Assembly: GCA_019787685.1 (NCBI GenBank) | Contig: JAHNUO010000007.1 | Span: 2,046,001-2,110,000, forward strand | Reading direction: 5' to 3' | DNA from: Chiua virens | Taxonomy: Eukaryota > Basidiomycota > Agaricomycetes > Boletales > Boletaceae | DNA: 64,000 bases | In this document: in pieces, positions 45,570 to 57,904 of the stretch | Position numbering within the stretch: the stretch's first letter is position 1 | Layout of the letters: each line of letters opens with the position of its first letter | Position numbers and translations under genes: made by a program | Notes under the pieces: model-generated | Told to the model about the DNA's origin: nothing | The model's input: only the letters and a program-made list of their open reading frames with translations | The model's database searches: none

Positions 45570-48500
45570 TCACAGATTCTGGCACAACGTGCAGTTCACC
45601 TTGATCTTTTCTTGGAGCGCAACCGCTGAATGGACAGGCGTAAGGCGGTGGTACACCAGTCAACAAACCAAACTCACGTAATGCAATGAGGGCCGCGAAA
45701 AAGACTATGGCGACTATGTAAATAAAGCCGTATTTGATGATCTGTTGCCAGTGAGAAATGAGGTCTTCATAACGTTACGAAGGAACTCACTATTCGGCGG
45801 CGCTGCTTCCTCTGCTTCAACGAATATAGTGGCGCGCGAATCTGTTTGGAAGGGCGCAGCCAGACTAGTCTACGCGTTAGTAATGGTCATAACCAAACAG
45901 GAAAAATCTTACATAGGAACATGGCATGCAAACGATCGATGTAGGGTATGAGGATTGGTGGTGTTAGCATGAAGAGCAAAAAGTGGCCCAGTAACAGATC
46001 GGAGCTCCACAGAGATAATTCAATAATCTTGACCACGAATTCACGGGCGGGTTGCGACATGACGTGAGAGCCCAGGCCCCGGCCGTACCACCGACCCGTC
46101 CACCATGCACGGTTCGTCTCGTCGTGTTTGAACTCACGGGACAAGAACACTGCAATGAGAATCTTGTGCACAGCACGCTGAATGGCGATTACTGTGATGA
46201 GACCAAGAACCGCGTGGGATGCGTTCCAGGATTCCAGGAACCACTACGAACTTGTAAGTCTGAGCTACCTCGAGAAATATCGAATATGCTTACAAGGAAC
46301 TCAAAGAACCCGAGCATTCCTACAACACCGAGGACGTGTGCCATGCATGCTATGAGTGATCCAAACCTAGGGAACGTCGGATCCATCATTGGTCCAAGGA
46401 ACAATGAGATCAGGAATAACGCGAGTAGAACTGCGGCATTCCACACAATCGGTCCGAGGGAGATGACGGCGATCCGGATCAACGGACTGGGCGGGAGCTT
46501 TCCGGTGGCATCAGGGAATGCCTTGACGAACATGTACGCGACGATGAACAGAACCGCCATCACCACAGGGAAGATGATTTCCGCGAAGATCACAGCACGC
46601 CATTTGGCTCGGGGAACGTCGCCCGAAAGCTTCTCAGACGGAAGACCGAGTTTCTTCCTCTTGTACCCAGTGATCATCGTTCTCGATAGACGGCAGTATC
46701 CGATCCAGGAGTTGTTGTGCGAGCGCGAGTTTCCACGGGACATCCACCGCAAGAATTCACTGGAAAAAAAGAGAGATGAATAAACGACGGCTGACACAGG
46801 AAAAGAGACATACCGATAGTCGATGATGAAGTCAGAAAATACGAATTGGTGAGGGTTATACAAGAAAGGAGCGACGCAAAGGGCAAGAATAGAAATCCAA
46901 AAGTAGATGAGGTACGGTGTCCACCATGCCATCGTCACGTAGAGAAGCATGATCAATGTTCTCATCCCGAGGTATATGCTTGGGCCAGCGAAGCGAGAGA
47001 ACAGGATGCTGAACGATAGACGGGTCGTGGCGAAGCCTCGTCCGGTAGCGATATACCTAGCACCACCGAACGTAAGGTTACTGATGATGGAATGCGTGTA
47101 GATTTGAGTAGAGAAAACCTCAAAGACAGGCGAGAGTGACATGAATTGCTTCCCGAGTCGAATAACCGCCCGTCCGGTGCCACGTTCGACCAATTCTGGA
47201 AAAAATGTAAGGCCCTTCGTCATCATACCAGGTCAAGGGGAACTTTACCTTGAATGAAGAGTGGCAAAAACGCAATCATGAATACCAAGAAAATACTGAT
47301 GATGCAACGCTCGATCCATTGGAAGACAGGGGTCAGATTGTAGCAGCCTGGAAGAGCACCTCCTGTCGTCGTGTACTGACAAACCTTGACCGAAGAATTC
47401 AAAGTACCAAAGAATACCACTGTCAACGTAATGAGTGTGCACATCAAACAGATCAGTACGATAAAGCTTACTCGTCACAACGAAACATTGAACGGCGAGA
47501 ATGACCAACATGTTGTTGATATGGAAACCGGGGTGGCCATAGTAGAAAGTCAAGAACCGGTCGATCGGTAGTTGTGTTCCCATGTAATAGTACTCTCGAC
47601 TGAGCATCTGCTCGCCCATTCCCGTCCCGATCTTGGTTTGGAAGTTCAAGATGGTACCAAAGCCAAGATCACGACCCTTTCCACACTGGTAGTATTCCGT
47701 GTGCTTGATGCGACCGCCACGGCCGATGGCGTTCATCCCTGCAAAGATATCCTCGTTCAGGTGCAGACCCTTCTGTGCCTTGGAAACACCACCACGCGTC
47801 TTCATGTAGAGTCCGTTCAAGAAATCGGGGTGACCGTAGTGAAGCTTTCCACCAATCCAAGACCACGTACGAGCAGAGAGCGTTCCGAACGTCTGTTCCT
47901 TTCCGGCGGCGATATCACCAAGAATACCGATATTCTCCGAAAAGATATACTCGCGAGCACCGACGATGGCAACCGGGGGCTTTTTGAACTCTTTGTGACC
48001 ATACTGAGCATACGGGCTCTGACTCGACACGGAATACTCCTCGAATTCGCCAAGGACGTTCCGGATCTTGAGACATTCTTCAAGGTAGTTATCTTGGTTG
48101 GCGTCAATGAGTTGGAGGTATTCGCCACGATAGAAGATGATCGCATGGTTCTGGTTGTCAGACTTTCCGTCACCAAGAATCGGGTTACCAGGCAGCTCAA
48201 TGCGGAATTTCGGCCGACGACGCCCAGTCTCTGGGATGAACTCCGAGTGACCGTCGATGAGTGCCGAGAAGAGGCGGGGATCACCGTTCTCCTTGCGTGG
48301 AGCCTCTTCTTCAAGATAGGCGATCTGGAGATCAGGATACGCGCGCAAAAGGAACTCGGCGTTCTCGTGTTCTTCCTTGTTGAACTTGGAGTAGCGCTGC
48401 ATGGAGACCACGAACTTGAACTTGCGCCGTGACATCCGTTCCAGTTCACGTTCCAATTTGTCCGTGTTTCCGCCAAAGAGTTGAACGACTTCTGGATTCT

Positions 48501-51500
48501 CGACCCGGTAAGCAGCTTGATGGCCTTGGCGTAGTTCATCATTCCAGAAACTGTGCGGTAAAGGGTCTGCGCACGCAGAGATGCCCAGATCCGCGTACGG
48601 AGGGTGAACTCTGGGGCGGCACTCTTGAACCCAATGCAGTAGAAGGGGAGGTCGTCCATTTTGGATTGGCCTTTCTCGTCCGCGCCAAAGGGAGCCGTGT
48701 TGTTAAACATTGCCGACTCTTCCGCGAGAATCTTGGTATCTTTGACGAAGTTGTCCCATTCGACCGGATGAAGCTGTTTCAGGTACTCAAGAAGCGTGAC
48801 ACGAGCGTGCTGATCCTCTTCACGGATGATCTCCCTCAAGGATAGGAGGATCTAGAATACAGATTAGTGAAGGCGATAACTCATTCTACGAAACACACCT
48901 TCTCATTGTAGTGAGGTGTGAGGACTGTGAATGTGGGCATAGCATCGACCGGCAGAGGTTCAGGGAGATCGATGGTCAAAGACCGGGCAAAGAAGGATAT
49001 CCGACGCTCAGCTTCACTGCCGCTTGGGAAAAATTCGCCCTTGAACCCTTTGTCAGTCTGGGAAATGAAGAACGGCGGCGCCCGCAAACTGCGTTTGCCA
49101 TCTTGACCAGTGTCAACTTGGTGATACAGCAACTTTTGCACATGTTCAATGGACAATAAATGCTCGCGGTACATGGAAATGATAACCGCATTCCATATTT
49201 GCGAGACGAGCACCTAACACGGGATCAGTACGCTGCCAAACAGACGACAATGCCAAGCCTTACCTTGGGCTTGTACTTTATCTCCATGTCTCGTGTGGCA
49301 AGTAACTTGGCATAGATCCGCTTGGGTAACCGAGTATAGATGTCCTTCCATGGTGTCCAAATCGAAAGCCCAATGACGAATGACCGCGTGACACTGAAAA
49401 CGGTGTTCCAGATGATGTACCAGAGGAAAGTATCCAAGAAGAAGAGCACCAAATCCATGATATACATGATGGTCAGAGTGAACGCCGCTTGGTTAGAGCA
49501 CAGGTTGGAGCCAAAGTACTTGTCGTTACAGCCTTGGATCTTCATGTTCACCATCACCGCAATAGGGTCACGGAAGGAAAGGGTGAGGAAAAAGTACGAT
49601 TCTGTAGCCTTGCAACCGAATACGAGGGCCCACAACGCAATTGAAGCGAGCCTCGCACGTCGGGATAAACTTGGATATGATGCAGTGAAGGTCTGGCTTG
49701 CGAGATATTTCCTCGATTTTCCTGCGACCCTGTCACCAAACATACGACCAGAAGGCATGACGGCGAACAAGAGTGTGGCGACGACTGAGATGAAGAATTG
49801 ACAATACCGAGGATGAGGGCGAGGGGATCTGCATTACCACCCGAGCTAAATTCTGCGATGGCGATGTAAACCGTTGGTCCGGCAGTCAATGCCAGAGTGA
49901 TGAACAAGAAAAGCAATCGACGAGAAAGATGCGAGGTATTATTCCAGGTAGCGGGGATATACGAGAATTCCGCGAGAGTAGCAGCAATCATGATGAGCGT
50001 GGCCACAGGCACCACCCAAAGCCGTTACGGACCACATTAAGGCAGGGGAGTTGACGACGGTATTATCTGCTTTACTGATCTGGTAGACCTTGGGAGAGTT
50101 GTATGCCGTATAGTACCAGTATAGCGAGATGTGAATGACCCAGATTCGGTTAAAGTTGACGAGTAGGTGGCCGAATGAGCGCTTCTCGTAGTAAGTTTTG
50201 AAAAATGCTCTATCCCAGTCGATGCGGTCAAACTTCATGTACCGATGCGATGGCGGCAAGTCAATCAGCCTCGTCTAATAAGGTCTCGAATGAGTACCGA
50301 AACAAGTGTCACTGAAAGAAGAAGCGTACCTTGTCTGAAAGCGTAATCCGTGCAATACCTTCTGGGTACCAGAAGAGCTGGTTGACATCATCGTAACCAA
50401 TGATGTCGACATGATCCCTCTCCTTACGCACGAACCTGCCGTCGACGACTTCGTAGCCTTGGTCACGAATGAATCGATAGAGCGGCTTGATGACTGCACG
50501 AAGGTAGAGTCCCTCGGGCACTGGATCGACACGACTCTGGCACTCGGGAGAGCGGTAGTAGTCATCTGCGCACTTGAAGATGAAGCAGAGACACTCTGGA
50601 ACGAATCGAACCTGGGCGGCCTCACCCCAGAGGAGGAGATAGAGGGCGATTTGACGAAGACGGATCATACTGACTCATGTTGTTCATCGCTTGGCGCCAG
50701 CGTTCCATAGGCGGTCTGGAGGGACTTTTCGTTGGTATTGCGGAATGCGTTGCGCCTGGTGGAGCGGAGACGCTGGAGGCCAGGGTTTTGCACGTGGCCA
50801 ACAGCGTCATCGAGGTCAAGTTGGGCGGCGAAATACCATTTTCGGTAATTCGCGTGCTCGCCGCCGATATAGTCGGCATGGAGTGTCAGCAAGGCCTGGT
50901 TCGGGGACATCCTCGACGCCCGACTATCCAGAAGCTGCATGAGAAAATCAAACTACCCAAAAGGACGATTAGAAATGAAGAATAAAATAAAATAAAATAA
51001 AAACGAACCATGTTGCGCATCGAGTCTCGTTGGAAACCAAACTTTTGTGCCAGGTCGAGGAAAATGTCCTCGATTTCTTCCTTGGAAAGCGGTATTTGGC
51101 GCTCGGTCGTCCAAGCAGGGTATTGGTCTCGCACACCAGACGCAGCGGCGTACTCAACGTACGCGGTGGCACTCGACTCGGACGGACCCATCCGCGATTG
51201 ACCCAGCGACTCTGCGGAGGGTGCATATCCACGGCCATACACATCGACGTCCGAGTCTGTGTCTTGTTGTGCTAGAAAGGCCATGTGAGCGACGGACGAT
51301 GACATGCTAGGATGCCTGCTCACCATACGGGTCGTATGTGCCATTGTGATCATAGTAACGCTCGGTATCATTCAGACCATTGTTGCTGCTGTCGGAGGCA
51401 TAGGTATCTCTGCGACCGTACGACTCGACATTGTCAGAGTCGTTGTCGCTATAAACGTATCTGCGAGGAATGGCTGCCGAAGGGCCGAATGGATCTGCAT

Positions 51501-51534
51501 GTTCGACAATTGGAGTTGACTGTGGATACGACAT
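45570..51534 (-). CDS. FKS1: 1,3-beta-glucan synthase catalytic subunit
   Basis: Begins [19 protein letters not shown] at 51534 with a polar Ser/Tyr/Asp-rich cytosolic N-terminus. The FKS1 domain follows ([78 protein letters not shown]), then the first TM block. The large cytosolic glucan synthase domain holds [89 protein letters not shown] and [13 protein letters not shown]. Many C-terminal TM segments follow, ending at TGA 45570-45572. The enzyme makes cell-wall beta-1,3-glucan at the plasma membrane and is the echinocandin target. Five net one-base shifts (about 48504, 49800, 50005, 50660, 50708) interrupt the frame. Since the gene is essential, they are probably consensus errors. Confidence 0.92.
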
Positions 51535-51838
51535 TGTCGACGGTGTCCTGGAAGGGCCACAGCAACGGGGTCGTAGTCGCTGCCGCCTTGAGAGGGGGTT
51601 CTACGAGGGAAGTTGAGGAAGGCGTGTGGAGCGAGTGTGGTGAGAACTCGCTCTTGTGCGAACCGACCGGGCGCAGTTCCCACCCTGCTCAGACCAATCG
51701 GATCCGAACCGGTTTACATCAAGTGTAGTATTCTCGGAAATCACTCATTCGAACCAGTCCATTTCGTCTCATGCCCTCAGATCCGCAGCTGATTGTGGCA
51801 ACATGGTGCGAGGTACACCTCGCCCGCCGTTCTGTACA

Positions 51839-52644
51839 TTATCGCATAGTATATCGGTGTCTCAACTCGACATACACGGCAATCCCGACCATCACGACAA
51901 AGATAACGACCGCCTTGGTCCCAAATACGCCTGTCTCATGCTCAACCTACGCCACCATTGTCAAACTTTATTTCCGGACAACCAAAGTCCCGATAGAACA
52001 CTCACCACAGACGCAAACGGAGAGAGAATCGGAATCGTAAAGTGCGATGGCTTGCTCGTCTTGCCCTTAGCGTCCCGGTCAGGTGCAATTACCATCACCA
52101 GCCAGCACATGAACCCTAAAAGAACCGCGAGGCACATCATCTACCACCATGGTCAGCTGCCCAATTCCACAGCACTTTGTCCAAGAGCCATCAGAATGGG
52201 AAGGGGTTGCTGACCATCACTCGTTCTAGCCACTTCTGCCTTTGGTCGTTTGCATGTAATATAGTTCCGATCTCTCGCTAGTGAATGTGAGCATTGTCCA
52301 TCGAAAATGATGAGTCTGCATCAACTTGCCTCGCGTTTCCGTCCTTCCTCTCGTCGTATCTCGGCCAGCTCATTCTGGTGCTGATCACGCACTGACAGCA
52401 AGGTCTCCGCAACCAAGGCGCGTGCGGCCCAGTATTGCTCAACCCCCGTCCTCGGCGCCGCAGTCAATGGCGCAGAGAACCACGTCCCTCTCCTTTGCAA
52501 GTCCGCAGAAACTTTGAGGCTCATCTCGTCCCTTTGAGTGGCCATAGACGCTTTCATCCCGCTAACCGCCAGCTGCATGGTGCGCGACATGACGGTGGTA
52601 TTGGTTGCCTTTTCGTCGGGTCGAAGTTTCCTCAGTTTGTTCAT
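51839..52644 (-). CDS. Small predicted two-TM protein of unknown function
   Basis: ATG 52644 opens a polar N-terminal region of about 105 residues (MNKLRKLRPDEKATNTTVMS, then WFSAPLTAAPRTGVEQYWAA and an E/R-rich helix QNELAEIRREEGRKRE). A small exon KWLERVM joins to a hydrophobic exon MMCLAVLLGFMCWLVMVIAP, a polar loop DRDAKGKTSKPSHF, and a final exon with KAVVIFVVMVGIAVYVELRH ending at 51839. The join before the last exon is off by one base. I know of no named family; topology suggests an endomembrane protein with a cytosolic N-terminus. It lies between FKS1 and IDP on the same strand. Confidence 0.45.
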
Positions 52645-52851
52645 GACGCGGGGAAAACAACAAGGGTAAATCTAGAAGCACAACACCCATTACCACCCAG
52701 TCTCCGCCATCGCCTCGTGTTGTAACAAGAACAAAAGTACAATAAACCCGCAAATACAAACACCTAGATCCGACATCTCCCGCATACAGCTAGTCATGTG
52801 CAGTGACAACAGTATACCACACTCGCCCCATCGAATCGAGCCAGTTCATAT

Positions 52852-54727
52852 TTACAGCTTGGCACTCGCCGCAGCCAGCTTCTGCTGGAGCTTCGCCTGG
52901 TGTCATGGGCGCACATCAGCGGCCGGGCAATCCCACGCATGTGAAGAACACTCACGTTGACAGCATCCATGTACTTGTCTGTAACAACCCAGTGTTCTCT
53001 CTGCATGTCTTTGCCATGGATCGCGAGCGCAAGGTCCTTGGTCATGATGCCGTCAGCATCAATAACCTCGACACAGGACGCCTCGAGGGCCTCGCAGAAC
53101 CGCTTAAGTGGTTCATTACCGTCGAGCTTGGCACGGTGAAGAAGTCCACGCGTCCATGCGAATATCGAAGCAACAGGGTTTGTCGACGTTTCCTTACCCT
53201 TTTGCCACTCACGGTAGTGCCGAGTGACGGTACCGTGTGCAGCCTCGCTCTCGACGATTTGGCCGTCTGGCGTGATGAGCTCACTGGTCATCATACCCAG
53301 CGAGCCGAACCCTTGCGCGAGAATGTCGGACTGAACATCACCGTCATAGTTCTTGCACGCCCAGACAAATCCCCCTGAGGATTTGATGGCCTGAGCGACC
53401 ATGTCGTCGATGAGACGGTGTTCATAATAGATGTCGAGTTTTTCAAACTCAGCCTTATATTGGGTGTCGTAGATCTCTTGGAAAATGTCCTTGAAGCGAC
53501 CATCATACCGCTTCATGATGGTGTTCTTCGTGGACATGAACTACGTGACAGAGTAGCACCATGAACGTGCGTCACGGAGATGAAAAATCACGTACGAGGG
53601 GCATCTTTTTTACCAGGGCCATCTTAAACGAGGAATGGGCGAAACCTGCGATCGACTGGGCAACCAACATCAACAAGGGCAGCGCATTGTCGAACCACGG
53701 CATACCTCATCGGTGTTGTACATACTCATAGCAACACCCTTGCCCTTGAAATCATAGACATCAAGCGTGGTGGGTGCGCTACCATCAGTCGGGCTGTAGA
53801 CCAGCTGCAGCTTCCCAGGGCCGGGAGCAACGAAGTCGGTTGAACGATACTTCGAAACGTGTCAACACGGAACACCGCATGATATCAGGAACAAAACAGA
53901 CCTGATCCCCGAATGCGTGACGACCAATCACGATAGGGTTCACCCAACCGGGAACAGGCTTGGGAATTCGTTTGAGGATGATGGGCTCGCGGAACACGGT
54001 GCCGCCTAAGATGTTACGGATCTGGAAAGCGTGGTTGAGCACCTTTTGCTTCGATGTGGGAATGAGGGGAGACCGACCGTGCCGTTTGGGCTCTTCCACA
54101 TTTCCTTGAGTTTGAATTCTTCGACACGTGCCTCATCCGGGGTTATCGTTGCACACTTGATGCCGACTTTGTACTGTTGGATGGCCTTGGCAGCCTCGAC
54201 CGTGACAGTATCGTCCGTCTACTCTCTTGGTCAGCCATCCACCGCAGCCACTAGGGATGCGCGGACCTACCTGGTCACGGTACTCCAGCCCAAGATCAAA
54301 GTACTTGATGTCCAGTTGAAGATAGGGAAGAATGAGCTATGAGAACAAAGCCATTGCGTCAACCATGTTGTTTGGGAAAGCATAACGGCATAAGAACGAA
54401 CCTCCTCTCTGATCTTCTTCCATATGATTCTGGTCATTTCATCGCCATCGAGTTCCACCACCGGTTGTGAAACGACGATCTTTTGTGCGTTTTCTGGGCG
54501 CATCGGTGTCAGCCTCGGTCGTGAACGCACCGGTTCATAGGTATGAACGGTGTCATGGTAGAAAACAAGACGGTTTCCCGACCTGCATGCACACCGATGC
54601 ATATACTCGAGAAAATCAATATATTTTACTCACGGAGTCTCATCGACGTCGCAAAGCCTCGTGAGAGTGGTCTGGCTTGTGCCAACAACGAGCGTCGCAC
54701 CGAAAGGACTGTCCGGGTTTGCATCAT
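52852..54727 (-). CDS. IDP1: NADP-dependent isocitrate dehydrogenase, mitochondrial type
   Basis: ATG 54727 starts an Arg/Ser-rich presequence ([20 protein letters not shown]), interrupted by an intron just before [20 protein letters not shown]. The eukaryotic IDH-NADP fold follows: [150 protein letters not shown], and [19 protein letters not shown]. The end is [13 protein letters not shown] at 52852. It converts isocitrate to 2-oxoglutarate with NADPH production. Eight introns splice in frame without apparent errors. Confidence 0.93.
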
Positions 54728-55104
54728 GATTTGGTTGCACCGACAGATAGGAACGACAGTGGAGGGGGTATAACAGCTAACGGATATGCTTTCAAAACAG
54801 ACCCGGAGTATCCCGTCCAGTTTATGTAGGGTCACGATCAGCCACGCTCGCCGGCCGTGTCGAATCGGGCTTAGGGAAATCGAGAAGCAAGGGGAGACGA
54901 AGAAGGGAACAACGCGGTACGAGCGTGGGGAAGGGATATCTGCCACTGGGAACCGTGTCAACCATACCGTCGCTTGCCGACCCGAACGAGCAGCGGCCCC
55001 TAGCGGCCCGCCCTCCCATCAGATCACATCTCCCCGGTTATACCCACTTGTCTATTTGACTCGCCAACGATATCCAAGACATTCAGTAAATTACGCCTCA
55101 GGTA

Positions 55105-56355
55105 TCAGTTCTTATCTATGCTCGCCTCATTCACCATTTGCGCTTGCACGAGCTCGACGATCTTTGCAACCAGACTACCCATTACTTCCGTCTTTTGTAC
55201 GCTCGTCGCAAGCACTTCCTCGTGAGAAGCAACCTCAGGTGCAGGCAAGTTCAAGTATCGGCCGGCGAGCTAGTGTGCAAGACAGGAGATTCTTAGCAGA
55301 AACATCGAATGTGAATCGGGTTCCGCGTACCTCTGCCTCGACCTCGTCCCGGATGCTCCGATACTTGTCTGGTATGACAACCATGTTCGTGACAAGGCTG
55401 AGTACCATGACCTCAAGTCCTTCTTCGCGCGCTGCAACGACTTCTGGGATAGTGCTCATCCCAACGACGTGTACCCCCGCGTTCCTCAAAAATCGACCTT
55501 CCGCCGGAGTTTCGTACGCCGGTCCCGAAACCCAGGCATATGTACCTTCCGCGAGCGCATCACGACTCAATTGAAGTTGATGCGCAGCAAGGAATGCGAG
55601 TTTCCGCAATCTCACCGAGTACGCATCGCCAAGAGGGTAAAATCGGGGGTATTCTGGGGATGCAAGTGGTCCAAAAGTGGGGTTCATTCCGGTCAAATTT
55701 GGCAGCGCAAAATGATCCTGGATCACGACAACTAAAACCGAGGTCAGTGAGCGTTGACATCCGAGCGATCCGCACCCACCGGTCCCAACGGGTATTTCAG
55801 GGACGAGGGATCCAGCTGCATTGGTGACTGAGGACAGTTCTAGTCTCGTCCGTCAATGAATTGGATGCTAGTGCAGACTCACGAATGACGTGTTTTACGC
55901 CCAATCGCTTCATAGTTCGAATTCCATAAGTCACTACTGCTGGTTTATGTCCTTCATAAGGATGGAACTACCTGGTCCGCGTCAATGAAGCAATTGGCGA
56001 TAAGGGACGATCAAGCGCAAGGACTCACGCGTCCGAGCATGGCGACAACCGGGTACTTGTGTCGCCCCATCAAACCAAAGGCTAGGGCGCTCTGCTGCCC
56101 AGTGACTTTCACCCCAGTAGAACCTCAGCGCCAACGACGTCGATGGACTAGATCCGACGTACCAGTACTCTGACCAAAACCTGGGAGCTGCGCATAAGGT
56201 ATCTGCACGGCATCCGAGAGCCTGTTGACAAGCGTGCTGAGCCCGGACCCACAGACGATCCCGAGAAGTGGATTGGGGAGGTGTCGCTCCTCCAGAACAC
56301 CTTGAATCTTCTTGATCGCCTCGCCAAAAGGCAGTGGCTCTGCGCCGTATGTCAT
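55105..56355 (-). CDS. Purine nucleoside phosphorylase
   Basis: Starts MTYGAEPLPFGEAIKKIQ at 56355 and contains LLGIVCGSGLSTLVNRLSD (phosphate-binding Ser/Gly loop), QIPYAQLPGFGQSTG, VKVTGQQSALAFGLMGRHKY, EIPVGT joined over an intron to VVVIQDHFALPNLTGMNP, GTYAWVSGPAYETPAEGRFL, and GVHVVGMSTIPEVVAAREEG with VLSLVTNMV. A last intron ending at about 55270 leads to LAGRYLNLPAPEVASHEEVL and a helical C-terminus ending SIDKN at 55105. It phosphorolyses inosine and guanosine in purine salvage. The stop reached by simply reading on at 55235 is inside the last intron, and the spliced end fits the family better. Confidence 0.87.
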
Positions 56356-57089
56356 GATCAGAGAATTGAAAATTGAAAATCAGAGATCTGGTCGATCTTT
56401 CGGCCCAGTTTTAAGAGTCGCCAAGGTGATATCTGGATGAGGTCTCGGCCGATGGCTGCTTACCTGGATTCAAAATTCAAGTCGTATCGCAATTGTCTGT
56501 AATGCATTAGTCTGTAACACACTCAGACCCGGGGTCCTCATCTACAAACTCGAGCGGCACGGATGCCGTATTTCAGGATCCGACGTCGGATTTTAATATT
56601 AGGAGGCGTGAGGCCGTCCCGGTTGAGGTTCTCACGAGCCTAGCCTCTACCGAAGGACTGGCTCCTCTCTCCAAAAACGTTGAACAGCTTTCGGTTTCAT
56701 CCCCGGAGAGCGACGGCCCTTCTGCTCACCGTTTGACTGATGCTTGCCCATCCCGTAGAATGCGGTGGGGAATTTGATCCGGATGTACATATGGAGGCAA
56801 GCTGAATCGGTTCCCCGAGCCGTCCGGGTCATTCACTAGACTCGTGACCAATCGACGGCTTGCTGGCCAGCAGCTCGCCTCTTTCGACAGCTGGTCACCA
56901 GTCTAGTCATTCACGCACTCGGTTGAAATTAACTTACAAAGGCTCTAAGCTTGTCTGTCGTCGCGCTGCCTCTCCCTCTCAGTGACGTCCTTGCCCGCAG
57001 CGACATCCACGCCGAACGAGAAACTACCGCTACATGACCGCTTGAGCCGCTGAGTCGCATGGTCCTCGTTTCTTGATTTGCAAGGGCGC
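56356..57089. other. Intergenic, nothing recognised
   Basis: Spacer upstream of the purine nucleoside phosphorylase gene, with no supported exon. Confidence 0.35.
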
Positions 57090-57443
57090 AGATAGTGAAC
57101 GCAGTCACGTCGAATGGTGATTCCCCTTTGCATTTCGTCTTACTACTAGTACGCATTATTCAAGACGATCCACTGCATCTCTCTCCCTTTCAGTATGATC
57201 GGGCTCGTTTGCAAGTGGAGTCCGAGTCATGGAAGCAGAAACCTATTGAGATTCTGCTCAATCATGCTGCTGACCCATCCGCTCGAAATAGAATATAGAG
57301 AGCATCCACCTTCTGATATCGTGGATGCGAGTGGACATTTCTCCGAAGAAAACTATCGACGCTTGGTTCTAGCAGGAGCCGCAGAACGCTCCGAAATTCA
57401 GAATCGTGTCCGATCAAGTTCCAATCATCTTTATACCTTTTAG
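57090..57443 (+). pseudogene. Ankyrin-repeat-like gene remnant
   Basis: Plus-strand frames contain GDSPLHFVLL and PIEILLNHAADPSARN, which read like two ankyrin repeats (DSPLH, LLxxGADP pattern). After a frame change come SDIVDASGHFSEENYRRLVL and a polar end. There is no start-to-stop gene structure, and the surrounding sequence lacks more repeats, so this is probably a decayed fragment. Confidence 0.35.
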
Positions 57444-57904
57444 ATTACGATCGTATGTGTCCCCTCATCTGATATTTTTAAGAAAAGAATGTCAGATTCA
57501 CGAACGTACCTCGAGGTTGTTCTGACTCGGAATTCTTTCCGATATCATTGTCAGTTCAAGTCGGCTCGAACAGTGACTCCTTGTTTAATCCTGAGTGTTT
57601 AACGTTTAGTACTCATCGTCAACCCGTGGCCGACTCGGACACAGCTAGGATCCTACCAGGTAGATCTCCATAGCCACTGCAAGAGGGACGTGGCATATAC
57701 TATCGTATACGATCGAAAGGATAGGGACTAATCAACAAGTACTGAGTCACGCCGCGGCGCCATACTAGGTCCAAATCATACTTACATGACACCATCTGAC
57801 CACCATCTGACCACACAAATTCGCGGACATGGAACCACGAAGATAAACCGAACTATGACTCATGCGATGGAGTAAGTACTTGGTTCCCTCAGTCTACAAT
57901 CATT
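57444..57904. other. Upstream region of the first dioxygenase gene
   Basis: No exon recognised. A tandem CCATCTGACCA duplication occurs near 57790-57810; a related CATCTGACACCATCA stretch lies upstream of the second dioxygenase near 60420. Confidence 0.3.

Noticed and set aside
47572..48432. 286-codon open frame on the plus strand
   Set aside because: It lies exactly antisense to the most conserved glucan synthase exon and reflects its codon bias. The minus-strand protein matches the family block by block.
50976..51002. AAAAT-type short tandem repeat
   Set aside because: A short microsatellite inside a glucan synthase intron with no sign of function.
54786..55574. 262-codon plus-strand open frame
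   Set aside because: It overlaps the IDP promoter and the purine nucleoside phosphorylase exons on the other strand. No domain or composition supports it.
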